Part shown: positions 1 through 6,607 of the stretch, in pieces | Layout: each line of letters opens with the position of its first letter | Position numbering within the stretch: position 1 is the first letter of the stretch | DNA from: an uncultured Persicitalea sp. | Lineage (GTDB): Bacteria > Bacteroidota > Bacteroidia > Cytophagales > Spirosomataceae | Length of the DNA: 9,449 bases | Direction of reading: 5' to 3' | NCBI GenBank assembly: GCA_950075905.1 | Contig: CATMVR010000133.1 | Span: 1-9,449 of the forward strand | Notes under the pieces: generated by a model | Told to the model about the DNA's origin: nothing | The model's database searches: none | Seen by the model: the letters and a program-made list of their open reading frames with translations, nothing else | Program-made: the position numbers and the translations under genes

Positions 1-189
1 GTTGGGGTGCAGGTCAGCGTCCCACGCCTCCTTGACGTCGCACCAGTGGGAGCCCACGTCGCAGCCCCCGAGCCGGAGAAAGTAGGCCGCCCGGCCCGAG
101 TGAGCCCCTTCGCCCTGCAAGGTATAAAATGCTTCCATCACCGGCAGCTGGGCCAGGTCGGTTTCCTGTATCAATTCTTTCGCTTCCAA
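1..189 (-). CDS. queE: 7-carboxy-7-deazaguanine synthase (QueE), N-terminal part, cut by window edge
   Basis: Radical SAM enzyme that converts 6-carboxy-tetrahydropterin to 7-carboxy-7-deazaguanine in queuosine/preQ0 synthesis. The minus strand from 189 reads LEAKELIQETDLAQLPVMEA, then FYTLQGEG, a GRAAYFLRLGG stretch and the cluster region GCDVGSHWCDVKEAWDADLHPN, running off the edge at base 1. The TLQGEG block and the CxxxxxxCD-K-W pattern are diagnostic of QueE. Two oddities are visible. The family motif is CX3CX2C, but the second cysteine here is serine (codon TCC, bases 51-49). The only in-frame ATG (138-136) lies inside the conserved LPVMEAFY block, so the start is probably TTG at 189; the frame stays open upstream to a TAA near 285 without any ATG. 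It could be functional with a TTG start, a decaying gene, or affected by a sequencing error. Family identity is firm; start and integrity are uncertain. It is divergent from the oxygenase gene, about 100 nt away. Confidence 0.85.
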   Translation of the reverse strand, partial: MEAKELIQETDLAQLPVMEAFYTLQGEGAHSGRAAYFLRLGGCDVGSHWCDVKEAWDADLHPN

Positions 190-290
190 AGACTTTCTAA
201 ATAACTCGTTGTCTATATCAATCTTAATCTGAAATAAACCAAACTCCTTCCCTGGTAGTTCTACAAGTACACAAGAATCTGATTTTGATT

Positions 291-1343
291 ATGCGCAAAG
301 ATACGATTTCCGGACGTTCATTTCCCGATGGCCTGCTTACCCCCTTCCGGCAAATGGGAGAGCCAATGGCCGGTGACGCGCCCGCGGACGCCGTGATCGA
401 CGAGGTAGCCAGATTGGGGGGGCACAGTGCCGTGGGACCGCTGATGAGCTTCCTCACTGAATACGATAATTTCGATATACCCAACCAACCTAACGCTGTT
501 CAGAAATTTATCACTACCCAAACAACCTTTCCTAATTCGTATGATTCAGAGTCTTTTAAAGGGGGATTAGCCTTTTTCTGGAAGCACTACCGGCTGGTAT
601 CACTCTTGCTGGGCACGTACTCGCTTCCCTACTGCTACGCCGGGGCTAACGGCGCGCAGGTACTCTGGATTTCGGAGCGGATCAAGTCCAAAACATTTCA
701 ACGACTTGAAGAAACCGGTGCCTTTGTGTTTGGAATCATGCAGGAAAAGGATTGGGAAAATGGCGTCAACTTTGCACGGGTAGCCAAGATCCGGCTTCTG
801 CACGCGGCCATTCGCTGGTACACGCTGCGAAGCGGCCGCTGGGATACGGCCTGGGGGCACCCGGTTTGCCAGGAAGATATGGCTGGTACCAACCTGTCTT
901 TTTCGTACATTATCCTGAAAGGGCTGCGCAAATTCTCCGTTTCGGTATCGGCCCGGGAAGAGGCCGACTACCTCCATTTCTGGAATGTGGTAGGGCAGTT
1001 GCTGGGCTTACACCCCGACCTGACCCCCGCCAATATGCTGGAAGCCTACCGGCTGGATAAAAGCATTGCCCGGCGACAATTCCGGCCCTCGGAAGCCGGT
1101 AAGGGCCTAACCCAGGCGCTACTCAAAGCCATCGAGCAGCAGGTAACCTCCCCCACCCTGATGAGCCTGCCGGCGGCGCAGATGCGCTTTTTTCTGGGTG
1201 ATACCACGGCAGACCTCCTCGGGGTACCCCCGGTGCAGTGGGAAGAGCGCTTTGTGAAACTGGCCCTGCAAACCCCAATTTTCCCGCAGCTACTGGCCTT
1301 GCAGAAGCCCACCTCGCCGGTGCTGGAACGGTATTGGCGGTGA
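291..1343 (+). CDS. MpaB/rubber-oxygenase-family (DUF2236) protein
   Basis: Member of the DUF2236 family, which includes fungal MpaB and the haem b latex-clearing (rubber) oxygenases; the substrate here is unknown. The 350-residue protein has the family's layout: an N-terminal FPDGLLTPFRQMGEPMA segment, a helical middle with the CYAGANGAQVLW block (about 115-126), the central KIRLLHAAIRW motif (about 166-176), QEDMAGTNLSFS (about 194-205) and the ADYLHFWNVVGQLLGLHPDL block (about 225-244). By motif position, His171 should correspond to the proximal haem-ligand histidine of Lcp-type rubber oxygenases; this is inference. No signal peptide or membrane segment is evident, so it is probably cytoplasmic. 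I chose ATG 291; a TTG two codons upstream (285) is less likely. It stands alone: divergent from queE and convergent with the phosphatase lipoprotein. Many Cytophagales carry several paralogues annotated only as oxygenase MpaB family. Confidence 0.85.
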   Translation: MRKDTISGRSFPDGLLTPFRQMGEPMAGDAPADAVIDEVARLGGHSAVGPLMSFLTEYDNFDIPNQPNAVQKFITTQTTFPNSYDSESFKGGLAFFWKHYRLVSLLLGTYSLPYCYAGANGAQVLWISERIKSKTFQRLEETGAFVFGIMQEKDWENGVNFARVAKIRLLHAAIRWYTLRSGRWDTAWGHPVCQEDMAGTNLSFSYIILKGLRKFSVSVSAREEADYLHFWNVVGQLLGLHPDLTPANMLEAYRLDKSIARRQFRPSEAGKGLTQALLKAIEQQVTSPTLMSLPAAQMRFFLGDTTADLLGVPPVQWEERFVKLALQTPIFPQLLALQKPTSPVLERYWR

Positions 1344-1375
1344 TTAGCAGTCAGCTATTTGCTTATTAGCACGTA

Positions 1376-1398
1376 GCTTTTCTTATACAACGAAAAGC
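1376..1398. terminator. Possible bidirectional terminator hairpin between convergent genes
   Basis: Perfect 7-bp inverted repeat GCTTTTC (1376-1382) / GAAAAGC (1392-1398) with a 9-nt loop. It lies in the 103-nt gap between the stops of the oxygenase (+) and the histidine phosphatase (-), where a shared terminator is expected. The stem is mostly A-T, and on the plus strand the T5 run comes only after an eight-base spacer, so strength is doubtful. Confidence 0.35.
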
Positions 1399-1446
1399 AG
1401 CATCCCTTTTTCCAACCAGGATACCTGCACAAAGTATGGCATTTCG

Positions 1447-1965
1447 TCAGTCAGCAAAAGCTCCGTAGGTTTTTTCCACCAGGCGAATCAACGGCGGGCG
1501 CAGAAAGCGTCTTTTGACCGTCACCACAAACAGATTGTCGTAGTCGCTGTCGGGTATTTCCTTCTTAACATGCGTCACGGGCAACTGATCCAGCAGCGGC
1601 AGCAACGTATTGCTATGTCCTACTACCAGGGCATTGCCCCGGAGTTTGGTCAAGTGCCGGGCTACTTCCCACAGCGTATCCACACCATAGGGACGGATGG
1701 ACGCCCCCACCGCCCGCGCCAGCGGCTCGGCCGTGCTGCGGGTACGGGTGGTGTTGGTGGAGTAGATGTACCTGATATCTTTGCCCGAAAGTGAATCTAG
1801 CAGGGCCTGTGCGCGTTGCTGGCCCGCGGGTGTCAGGGGTGGGTCACTGGCCGGTTGACTGGCTTTTTCGGCGTGTCGAACCAGATAAATATTTGTCGGA
1901 GAGCAACTTGCCAATAACCCCAGCGCGAGCAGGAGGGCGGGTGAAAACCGTAACTTATTTTTCAT
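1447..1965 (-). CDS. Histidine phosphatase (phosphoglycerate mutase-like) family lipoprotein
   Basis: Phosphatase-fold protein of histidine phosphatase branch 1, 172 residues, exported and lipid-anchored. The N-terminus is a short basic stretch (MKNKLRF), a hydrophobic run and a lipobox LASC with Cys21, predicting cleavage by signal peptidase II. Catalytic features follow immediately: YLVRHAEK (Arg30, phospho-accepting His31), the STNTTRTRSTAEPLA block (about 69-83) that supplies a phosphate-binding arginine, and VVGHSNT with the second histidine, His117. The catalytic domain starts only about 6 residues after Cys21 and the chain ends soon after the fold, so there is no additional domain. The substrate cannot be read from the sequence; small family members of this type (SixA-like and others) act on varied phospho-compounds. 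It is a single gene, convergent with the oxygenase and divergent from mnmE. Confidence 0.85.
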   Translation of the reverse strand: MKNKLRFSPALLLALGLLASCSPTNIYLVRHAEKASQPASDPPLTPAGQQRAQALLDSLSGKDIRYIYSTNTTRTRSTAEPLARAVGASIRPYGVDTLWEVARHLTKLRGNALVVGHSNTLLPLLDQLPVTHVKKEIPDSDYDNLFVVTVKRRFLRPPLIRLVEKTYGAFAD

Positions 1966-1970
1966 CGAAC

Positions 1971-1978
1971 TATCTTTG
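1971..1978 (+). promoter_or_regulatory. Candidate Bacteroidota -7 promoter element upstream of mnmE
   Basis: TATCTTTG is an exact match to the Bacteroidota housekeeping -7 consensus TAnnTTTG. It lies in the divergent gap between the phosphatase lipoprotein and mnmE. It would start a transcript near 1985, with a leader of roughly 80 nt before the mnmE ATG. I do not see a clear TTTG-like -33 element at the usual distance, so the assignment is tentative. Confidence 0.35.
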
Positions 1979-2063
1979 CCTAAACTGGCTTACAAAAAAG
2001 TATTTTTCATTTTTGTAAATATAGACAAATCATCGTGATCAGGCCTCCTGGCCAACCTACTTT

Positions 2064-3416
2064 ATGCAAACGAGTAGCATCCATCAACAAGAACCTATCT
2101 GCGCCCTGGCTACCGCACCGGGCATCGGGGCCATTGCGGTCATCCGCCTGTCCGGCGAAGGGGCCATCGAGCTGGTCAGCCGGCATTTTCGGGGTAAGGA
2201 CCTGACCCAGGCCGGGAGCCATACCGTTCATTTCGGTACCCTGCGCACCCAGGATACTATTATTGATGAAGTACTTGTTACTGTGTTTCGGACGCCGCGC
2301 TCTTTTACTAAAGAAGACGCCGTAGAAATATCCTGCCACGGTTCCGACTACATCATCCGGCAAATCCTGAAACTGCTCGTCCGCGGCGGGGCACGCATCG
2401 CCCGGCCGGGGGAGTTTACCCAACGCGCTTTTCTGAACGGACAGTTTGACCTTGTGCAGGCCGAAGCCGTAGCCGACCTCATCGCCGCCGACTCGGAGGC
2501 CAGCCACCGCACCGCACTGACGCAGCTTCGGGGCGGATTTTCCAAAAAATTGCAGGCTTTGCGTGAGGAGCTGATTCACTTTGCCTCCCTCGTGGAACTG
2601 GAACTGGACTTTGGCGAGGAGGACGTGGAGTTTGCCCAGCGCGACGATCTCCGTCAGCTGATTCACAATTTGCAAATGACCATTGCCCCGCTGATCGAGT
2701 CCTTCGACTACGGCAACGCGCTGAAAGACGGCGTACCGGTGGCCATCATCGGCTCACCCAACGTGGGGAAATCTACGTTGCTCAACGCTCTGCTCAATGA
2801 GGAAAAGGCCATCGTGACCGAGATTGCCGGCACCACCCGCGATGTGATCGAGGATACGCTGGTACTGGAAGGTCTGAAATTTCGCTTTATCGATACGGCC
2901 GGTATCCGGGAGACGGTAGACATCGTAGAGTCGATGGGCATTGAACGCTCCCGCAAGGCGATGGAAAAAGCCGATGTGGTACTGTTGCTTTTTGATAGTG
3001 AATTTACTTATCAGGAAATCGCCTTGTTGGCCCGTGGCCTTCCCGAAGAAAAAAAAGTGATTTGGGTGCAGAATAAAGTTGATATTCACGACCCACTTCA
3101 CCTGAACCATGAAACAGCACTTATTTCAGCCCATAGCCAAACCGGGCTCGAAACGCTGAAAAAAGCTATTATCTCCAAAGTCCGGCATCAGGTAGGTACG
3201 GACACCGTAGTGACCAACGCACGGCATTACGAACACCTGGTAAAGACCTCTGCGGCACTGGATGAAGTACTCGAAGGCCTGGACGCAGGCGTCACCGGCG
3301 ATTTTCTGGCGCAGGATATCCGGCTTGCCTTGTATCACCTGGGGGAAATCACCGGGACGATTGTGTCTGATGATTTGCTGGCGAATATTTTCTCGAAGTT
3401 TTGTATCGGAAAGTAA
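2064..3416 (+). CDS. mnmE: tRNA uridine-5-carboxymethylaminomethyl(34) synthesis GTPase MnmE
   Basis: GTPase that works with MnmG to install the cmnm5 group on wobble U34 of several tRNAs, using tetrahydrofolate, FAD and glycine/ammonium. The 450 residues match the family's usual length of about 450-460. The N-terminal folate-binding domain opens with ICALATAPGIGAIAVIRLSG and includes the ARPGEFTQRAFLNGQFDLVQAEA region (about 112-134). The central helical domain is interrupted by the G domain: G1 GSPNVGKS (230-237), a TTRD loop (G2), G3 DTAGIR (277-282), G4 NKVD (337-340) and a SAHS-type G5. The chain ends in the diagnostic CIGK (447-450), whose cysteine is conserved in the family. ATG 2064 fits the homologous N-terminus. 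It stands alone on the plus strand; a 33-nt hairpin follows 16 nt after the stop. Confidence 0.97.
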   Translation: MQTSSIHQQEPICALATAPGIGAIAVIRLSGEGAIELVSRHFRGKDLTQAGSHTVHFGTLRTQDTIIDEVLVTVFRTPRSFTKEDAVEISCHGSDYIIRQILKLLVRGGARIARPGEFTQRAFLNGQFDLVQAEAVADLIAADSEASHRTALTQLRGGFSKKLQALREELIHFASLVELELDFGEEDVEFAQRDDLRQLIHNLQMTIAPLIESFDYGNALKDGVPVAIIGSPNVGKSTLLNALLNEEKAIVTEIAGTTRDVIEDTLVLEGLKFRFIDTAGIRETVDIVESMGIERSRKAMEKADVVLLLFDSEFTYQEIALLARGLPEEKKVIWVQNKVDIHDPLHLNHETALISAHSQTGLETLKKAIISKVRHQVGTDTVVTNARHYEHLVKTSAALDEVLEGLDAGVTGDFLAQDIRLALYHLGEITGTIVSDDLLANIFSKFCIGK

Positions 3417-3432
3417 CTGTTTGGTTGACACT

Positions 3433-3465
3433 ATGCAGATTTGAAATTGGATTTACAATCTGCAT
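3433..3465. repeat. 33-nt hairpin A in the mnmE-pirin gap
   Basis: Perfect 9-bp arms ATGCAGATT (3433-3441) and AATCTGCAT (3457-3465). Inside them, after a 2-nt mismatch, a further AAAT/ATTT pairing closes a TGG triloop. It sits just after mnmE and 34 nt before the pirin start. No T-run follows on either strand, so it is not a canonical intrinsic terminator. It could be an mRNA 3'-end structure, a processing site or an operator for the downstream operon. Its sequence blocks recur in hairpin B (7936-7983). Confidence 0.6.
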
Positions 3466-3499
3466 AAACTTTCTCTAACCTATATAAACCAAGCCCCCC

Positions 3500-4357
3500 A
3501 TGAAAAAATCCATCAAAAAAATACATACCGCCGAGTACCGGCCCATTGCCGACCTGACCACCTACTCTCCCCTGCCCACGCGCTCACTGGATCAGATCGA
3601 CCCGTTTCTTTTTCTGAACCACCACGGCCCGCAGGTGTACACGCCCGGCAACAACGGCCTGCCGTTTGGCCCGCACCCGCACCGGGGCATGGAGACGGTC
3701 ACGTTTATTCTGGACGGCGACATCATGCACAAGGATTCGGGGGGCCACGAGAGCGTCATCACCGCCGGGGGGGTACAGTACATGACCGCCGGCCGGGGGC
3801 TGATCCACGCCGAAGTGTCGTCGGAGCAGTTTAAGCAGGAGGGCGGGGCGCTGGAAATCCTGCAACTCTGGCTCAACCTGCCCGCGAGCTTCAAAATGGT
3901 GGAGCCCGCCTACCTGGGCTTGCAAAAAGAGGATATTCCAAAGCTGACGCTGGACGAGGGCCGGGTTACGGTAGACCTTATTTCCGGGGCCTGGGGCGAA
4001 ACCAAAGCCGCCTTCATCACACCTACTGACATTCACCTGAACCTGATTTATTTTGATCAGGGCGGACAATTAACCGTGGAGGTGGAGGCCGGCCGCAATG
4101 TATTCTTCTACCTCATCCGGGGCGAATTGCATGTAAACAACACACTGGTAAAGCCTGTTCACCTGGTGGAGTTCGATACCCGAGCCGGGAGTATTTCGAT
4201 GGCCACTGATCAGGGGGCTATCCTGTTGTACGGCCACGCCGAGCCCCTGAACGAGCCCGTAGTAGCGCAGGGGCCTTTTGTGATGAATACCGAGCAGGAA
4301 ATCCGGGAAGCCTACCGCGATTATCAGCTGGGAAAATTTGGGCGCTGGGATGGCTAA
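3500..4357 (+). CDS. Pirin family protein
   Basis: Bicupin of the pirin family; bacterial members (E. coli YhhW type) bind a metal and some show quercetin 2,3-dioxygenase activity, but the physiological substrate is usually unknown. The 285 residues match the family's usual length. The N-terminal cupin carries the pirin signature: DPFLFLNH (34-41), then GPHPHRGMETVT with metal-ligand candidates His59 and His61, and YMTAGRGLIHAE with His103 and Glu105. All four expected ligands are present. The C-terminal cupin (about 175-285) lacks an obvious metal set, as usual. No signal peptide, so cytoplasmic. It is the first gene of a five-gene operon: its stop overlaps the start of the next gene by 8 nt. 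ATG 3500 follows an AT-rich leader without a clear ribosome-binding site. Confidence 0.92.
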   Translation: MKKSIKKIHTAEYRPIADLTTYSPLPTRSLDQIDPFLFLNHHGPQVYTPGNNGLPFGPHPHRGMETVTFILDGDIMHKDSGGHESVITAGGVQYMTAGRGLIHAEVSSEQFKQEGGALEILQLWLNLPASFKMVEPAYLGLQKEDIPKLTLDEGRVTVDLISGAWGETKAAFITPTDIHLNLIYFDQGGQLTVEVEAGRNVFFYLIRGELHVNNTLVKPVHLVEFDTRAGSISMATDQGAILLYGHAEPLNEPVVAQGPFVMNTEQEIREAYRDYQLGKFGRWDG

Positions 4358-5261
4358 GCCACTACCAGAGTACCATAGCTCCCGGTTTTTTGGAGAAGTA
4401 AGGCAATGGCTGGAAGGGCTGACCGATGCTACCGGAGTTTCACTGGCTGAGCCCGAATCGGGCCGGTTTTTGCTAGAAAACCAGAGGGGGACCTCCGTGT
4501 TGCTCCGGCTGCAACCCCTGCTGGCCGATCTACCGGCCGACGCCTCCCTTTCCTACCAGCTCCCGGCGGGTACCCGAACCATTACCCTGTGGGAAGATGT
4601 CTGGCGTAGCAAAAAAGACATTGTTCAATCGCGCATTTGCGCATTGATAGGACAATCGCAGCGTATCCCTGGGCGGGTAACTACCGTTCGGAAAATTGAC
4701 CGCCCCACCACAAAGCGCTTTCTGGAAGAAAACCATTTGCAGGCACCGGTCCTGAGCAAACACAAGTACGGGCTGTTTCTGCCCAGCCGCTACTACCGGG
4801 TTTTGGCGCCTCCACCGGCTATGCCGAACAAAGAAAGTACCGAAAGCGAACTTCTGGTAGCCGTGGCTACCTTTGCCCACCCACGCACCTTTGTGCGCGG
4901 CGAGCTACCCCACCGCTCCTACGAAATGGTACGCTTTGCCAATCTGAAAAATACGACGGTGGTGGGAGGGCTCGACAAGCTGCTGCAGCATTTTATCCGG
5001 GAACATCAACCCGACGACATCATGACCTACGTGGATCTGGAATGGTCTGCCGGGGCAAGCTACCAGAAGCTCGGCTTTGTGCCCCAGGGAGATACTCCCC
5101 CACTCAGTTTTTGGGTAAATACCGCTACTTTTGAAAGGTACCACCCGCACCGGCTACCCGACCCGATCACGGAAGAAACCGCGGCGGCAGCGGGTTTCGT
5201 TAAAGTACACAATGCCGGTAGTCAAAAATTGGTAAAAGTACTGTCCCCAACCACCCAATGA
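4350..5261 (+). CDS. GNAT-like (Mom/homing-endonuclease-associated) domain protein
   Basis: 303-residue protein that I do not recognise as a named enzyme. From about residue 76 to 260 it resembles, from memory, the domain found after the nuclease in Hef-like phage homing endonucleases, which has a GNAT acetyltransferase pattern like phage Mu Mom. Visible blocks are TLWEDVWRSKKDIVQSRI (about 79-96), a KRFLEENHLQ block (about 122-131), the strand LLVAVATFAHPRTF, YEMVRFANLKNTTVVGGLDK (about 191-210, the acetyl-CoA loop position) and YVDLEWSAGASYQKLGF (about 227-243, the usual GNAT end motif). The N-terminal 75 residues and about 40 C-terminal ones are unassigned. No nuclease motif, signal peptide or membrane segment is visible. 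ATG 4350 overlaps the pirin stop by 8 nt; TTG 4338 is an alternative. Its TGA overlaps the miaA ATG by 4 nt, so the two are probably translationally coupled, and a role on tRNA or DNA is possible but unproven. Base and codon use match its neighbours, arguing against recent transfer. Confidence 0.6.
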   Translation: MAKPLPEYHSSRFFGEVRQWLEGLTDATGVSLAEPESGRFLLENQRGTSVLLRLQPLLADLPADASLSYQLPAGTRTITLWEDVWRSKKDIVQSRICALIGQSQRIPGRVTTVRKIDRPTTKRFLEENHLQAPVLSKHKYGLFLPSRYYRVLAPPPAMPNKESTESELLVAVATFAHPRTFVRGELPHRSYEMVRFANLKNTTVVGGLDKLLQHFIREHQPDDIMTYVDLEWSAGASYQKLGFVPQGDTPPLSFWVNTATFERYHPHRLPDPITEETAAAAGFVKVHNAGSQKLVKVLSPTTQ

Positions 5262-6169
5262 GCATGATCGTTATTCTTGGCCCCACTGCCTCGGGCAAAA
5301 CGCACCTTGCCACCCATTTGGCCCACCGCATCGGGGGCGAAATAGTCAGCGCCGACTCCCGGCAGGTATACCGGGACATGAACATCGGTACTGGCAAAGA
5401 CCTGGACGAATACGTGGTGGCCGGGATGCATATACCCTACCATCTGATCGATATCCGGGAAGCAGGAGAAAAATACAACGTGCACGAGTTTCGGCAAGAT
5501 GCCTCCCGGGCCATCCGGGAAATCGGGCAGCGTGAAAAGGTACCCATCCTGTGCGGAGGTACCGGCCTGTACATACATGCGCTGCTCTGTCAGCCCCGGT
5601 ATACAGCTGTACCCATTGACCTGGCAGCCCGTCAAAAACTGGATACCCATACACACGACGAATTGCTGCAAATGCTGCAAACTCTGTCTTTACCAACTGA
5701 CTACAAAGCCGATGTGTCTACCAAAAAAAGAACCATCCGGGCCATCGAGATAGCCCACTACCTCGCTAGCCATCCTGATTTTGAGATGCCTGTATCCAAA
5801 GTGCCTGACTACGTGATCTTTGGCCTGAACCCGCCCGTTAACACCCGCCGCGAACGCATAAGCCAGCGCCTGCGCGATCGCCTACAAAATGGACTCATCG
5901 AAGAGGTCCAGGGCCTGCTGGCCGGGGGAATTTTGCCTGCAGATCTGATTTATTACGGATTGGAGTATAAATTTGTTACCGAGCACCTGATCGGACTTCT
6001 GTCGTATGACGCCATGGTGCAAAGGCTGGAAACCGAAATTCACCGGTTTGCCAAGCGGCAGATGACCTACTTTCGCAAGATGGAACGCGACGGTATGCTG
6101 ATTCACTGGCTGGATCCTAACCAGAGCCTCGAACAATGGATACAAAAGATAGTTTCTATAAGTACTTAA
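5258..6169 (+). CDS. miaA: tRNA dimethylallyltransferase MiaA (divergent Bacteroidota form)
   Basis: Transfers a dimethylallyl group from DMAPP to N6 of A37 in tRNAs reading UNN codons, giving i6A37. The 303 residues match the family's usual length. P-loop GPTASGKT is at 8-15, followed by SADSRQVYRDMNIGTGK (31-47), PYHLIDI, CGGTGLYI, KKRTIRAIEI and the C-terminal FAKRQMTYFRKM block that contacts tRNA. It differs from the textbook form: it has NIGTGKDLDEY where most have DIGTAKP, and IYYGLEYKFV where most have a GYKE-type motif. I recall this version as widespread in Bacteroidota, sometimes beside a second canonical paralogue, so whether this copy is the main enzyme is uncertain. The start ATG 5258 overlaps the previous stop (ATGA); ATG 5264 is an alternative. 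A 15-nt gap separates it from the next gene. Confidence 0.9.
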   Translation: MSMIVILGPTASGKTHLATHLAHRIGGEIVSADSRQVYRDMNIGTGKDLDEYVVAGMHIPYHLIDIREAGEKYNVHEFRQDASRAIREIGQREKVPILCGGTGLYIHALLCQPRYTAVPIDLAARQKLDTHTHDELLQMLQTLSLPTDYKADVSTKKRTIRAIEIAHYLASHPDFEMPVSKVPDYVIFGLNPPVNTRRERISQRLRDRLQNGLIEEVQGLLAGGILPADLIYYGLEYKFVTEHLIGLLSYDAMVQRLETEIHRFAKRQMTYFRKMERDGMLIHWLDPNQSLEQWIQKIVSIST

Positions 6170-6184
6170 TACCCCTTTGAGAAA

Positions 6185-6607
6185 ATGACCAAAAACCTTT
6201 CGACTACATTACTACTCGTCATACTGGCCGTAACCGATGCGTACCTGCTATCTCACCCCAATCTCATTGGCCGTATCGGGGTTTTCATTTACAAGCACGA
6301 TTACATCAAAACATTTCCGAGGGCCCTGGCAACGGTGGTTCTGGTGATTGGCGTTAGTCTTTTTTTATGTGAGGTAGTTCGCAGAGCAACTCCCCCCCGC
6401 ACCGCTCTGACCTGGTACTCCCTGTTGTTGGTGCTGGGCATAGCCCTGTTTGCCTACGTGTACCTTACTTTTTCTTCGTTCACCTACGGACTTACCGGCA
6501 AATCTTTCATTTACGGTGCCCATCTGCTACCCATCATCCTGATTGGGCTATTTGGCCGTTACCTGATTCTGGCGTTTAATCAGGCCCGAAAAAACCCTGA
6601 CCTATGA
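6185..6607 (+). CDS. Small four-helix integral membrane protein, unknown function
   Basis: 140 residues, no recognised family. Hydrophobic segments lie at about 5-23, 47-66, 73-95 and 108-130, predicting four transmembrane helices with short loops. A basic/aromatic stretch IYKHDYIKTFPRA (about 35-47) lies between helices 1 and 2, and the C-terminus is a short basic tail (QARKNPDL). No catalytic motif, conserved Cys pairs or His clusters are visible. ATG 6185 lies 15 nt after miaA, and the stop overlaps the amidohydrolase start by 4 nt (ATGA), so it is almost certainly expressed with both neighbours. A role linked to the exported amidohydrolase downstream is conceivable, but rests only on position. 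Confidence 0.8.
   Translation: MTKNLSTTLLLVILAVTDAYLLSHPNLIGRIGVFIYKHDYIKTFPRALATVVLVIGVSLFLCEVVRRATPPRTALTWYSLLLVLGIALFAYVYLTFSSFTYGLTGKSFIYGAHLLPIILIGLFGRYLILAFNQARKNPDL

Noticed and set aside
7..204. Plus-strand open frame at the left edge
   Set aside because: It is the antisense shadow of queE, whose minus-strand translation has clear family motifs.
1349..1456. CAGTCAGC repeated on both sides of the convergent gap
   Set aside because: An 8-bp direct repeat, one copy overlapping a stop codon region, with no element between; most likely chance.
2042..2053. GGCC-TCCT-GGCC mini-palindrome just before the mnmE start
   Set aside because: A 4-bp stem with a 4-nt loop is too short to support a regulatory call on its own.
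2007..2675. Long minus-strand open frame across the start of mnmE
   Set aside because: The plus-strand frame is unmistakably MnmE; the minus-strand product has no recognisable motifs.
4350..5261. The GNAT-like gene as an active homing endonuclease or recent phage insertion
   Set aside because: No nuclease motif is visible, composition matches the neighbours, and it is neatly integrated in the operon with short overlaps.
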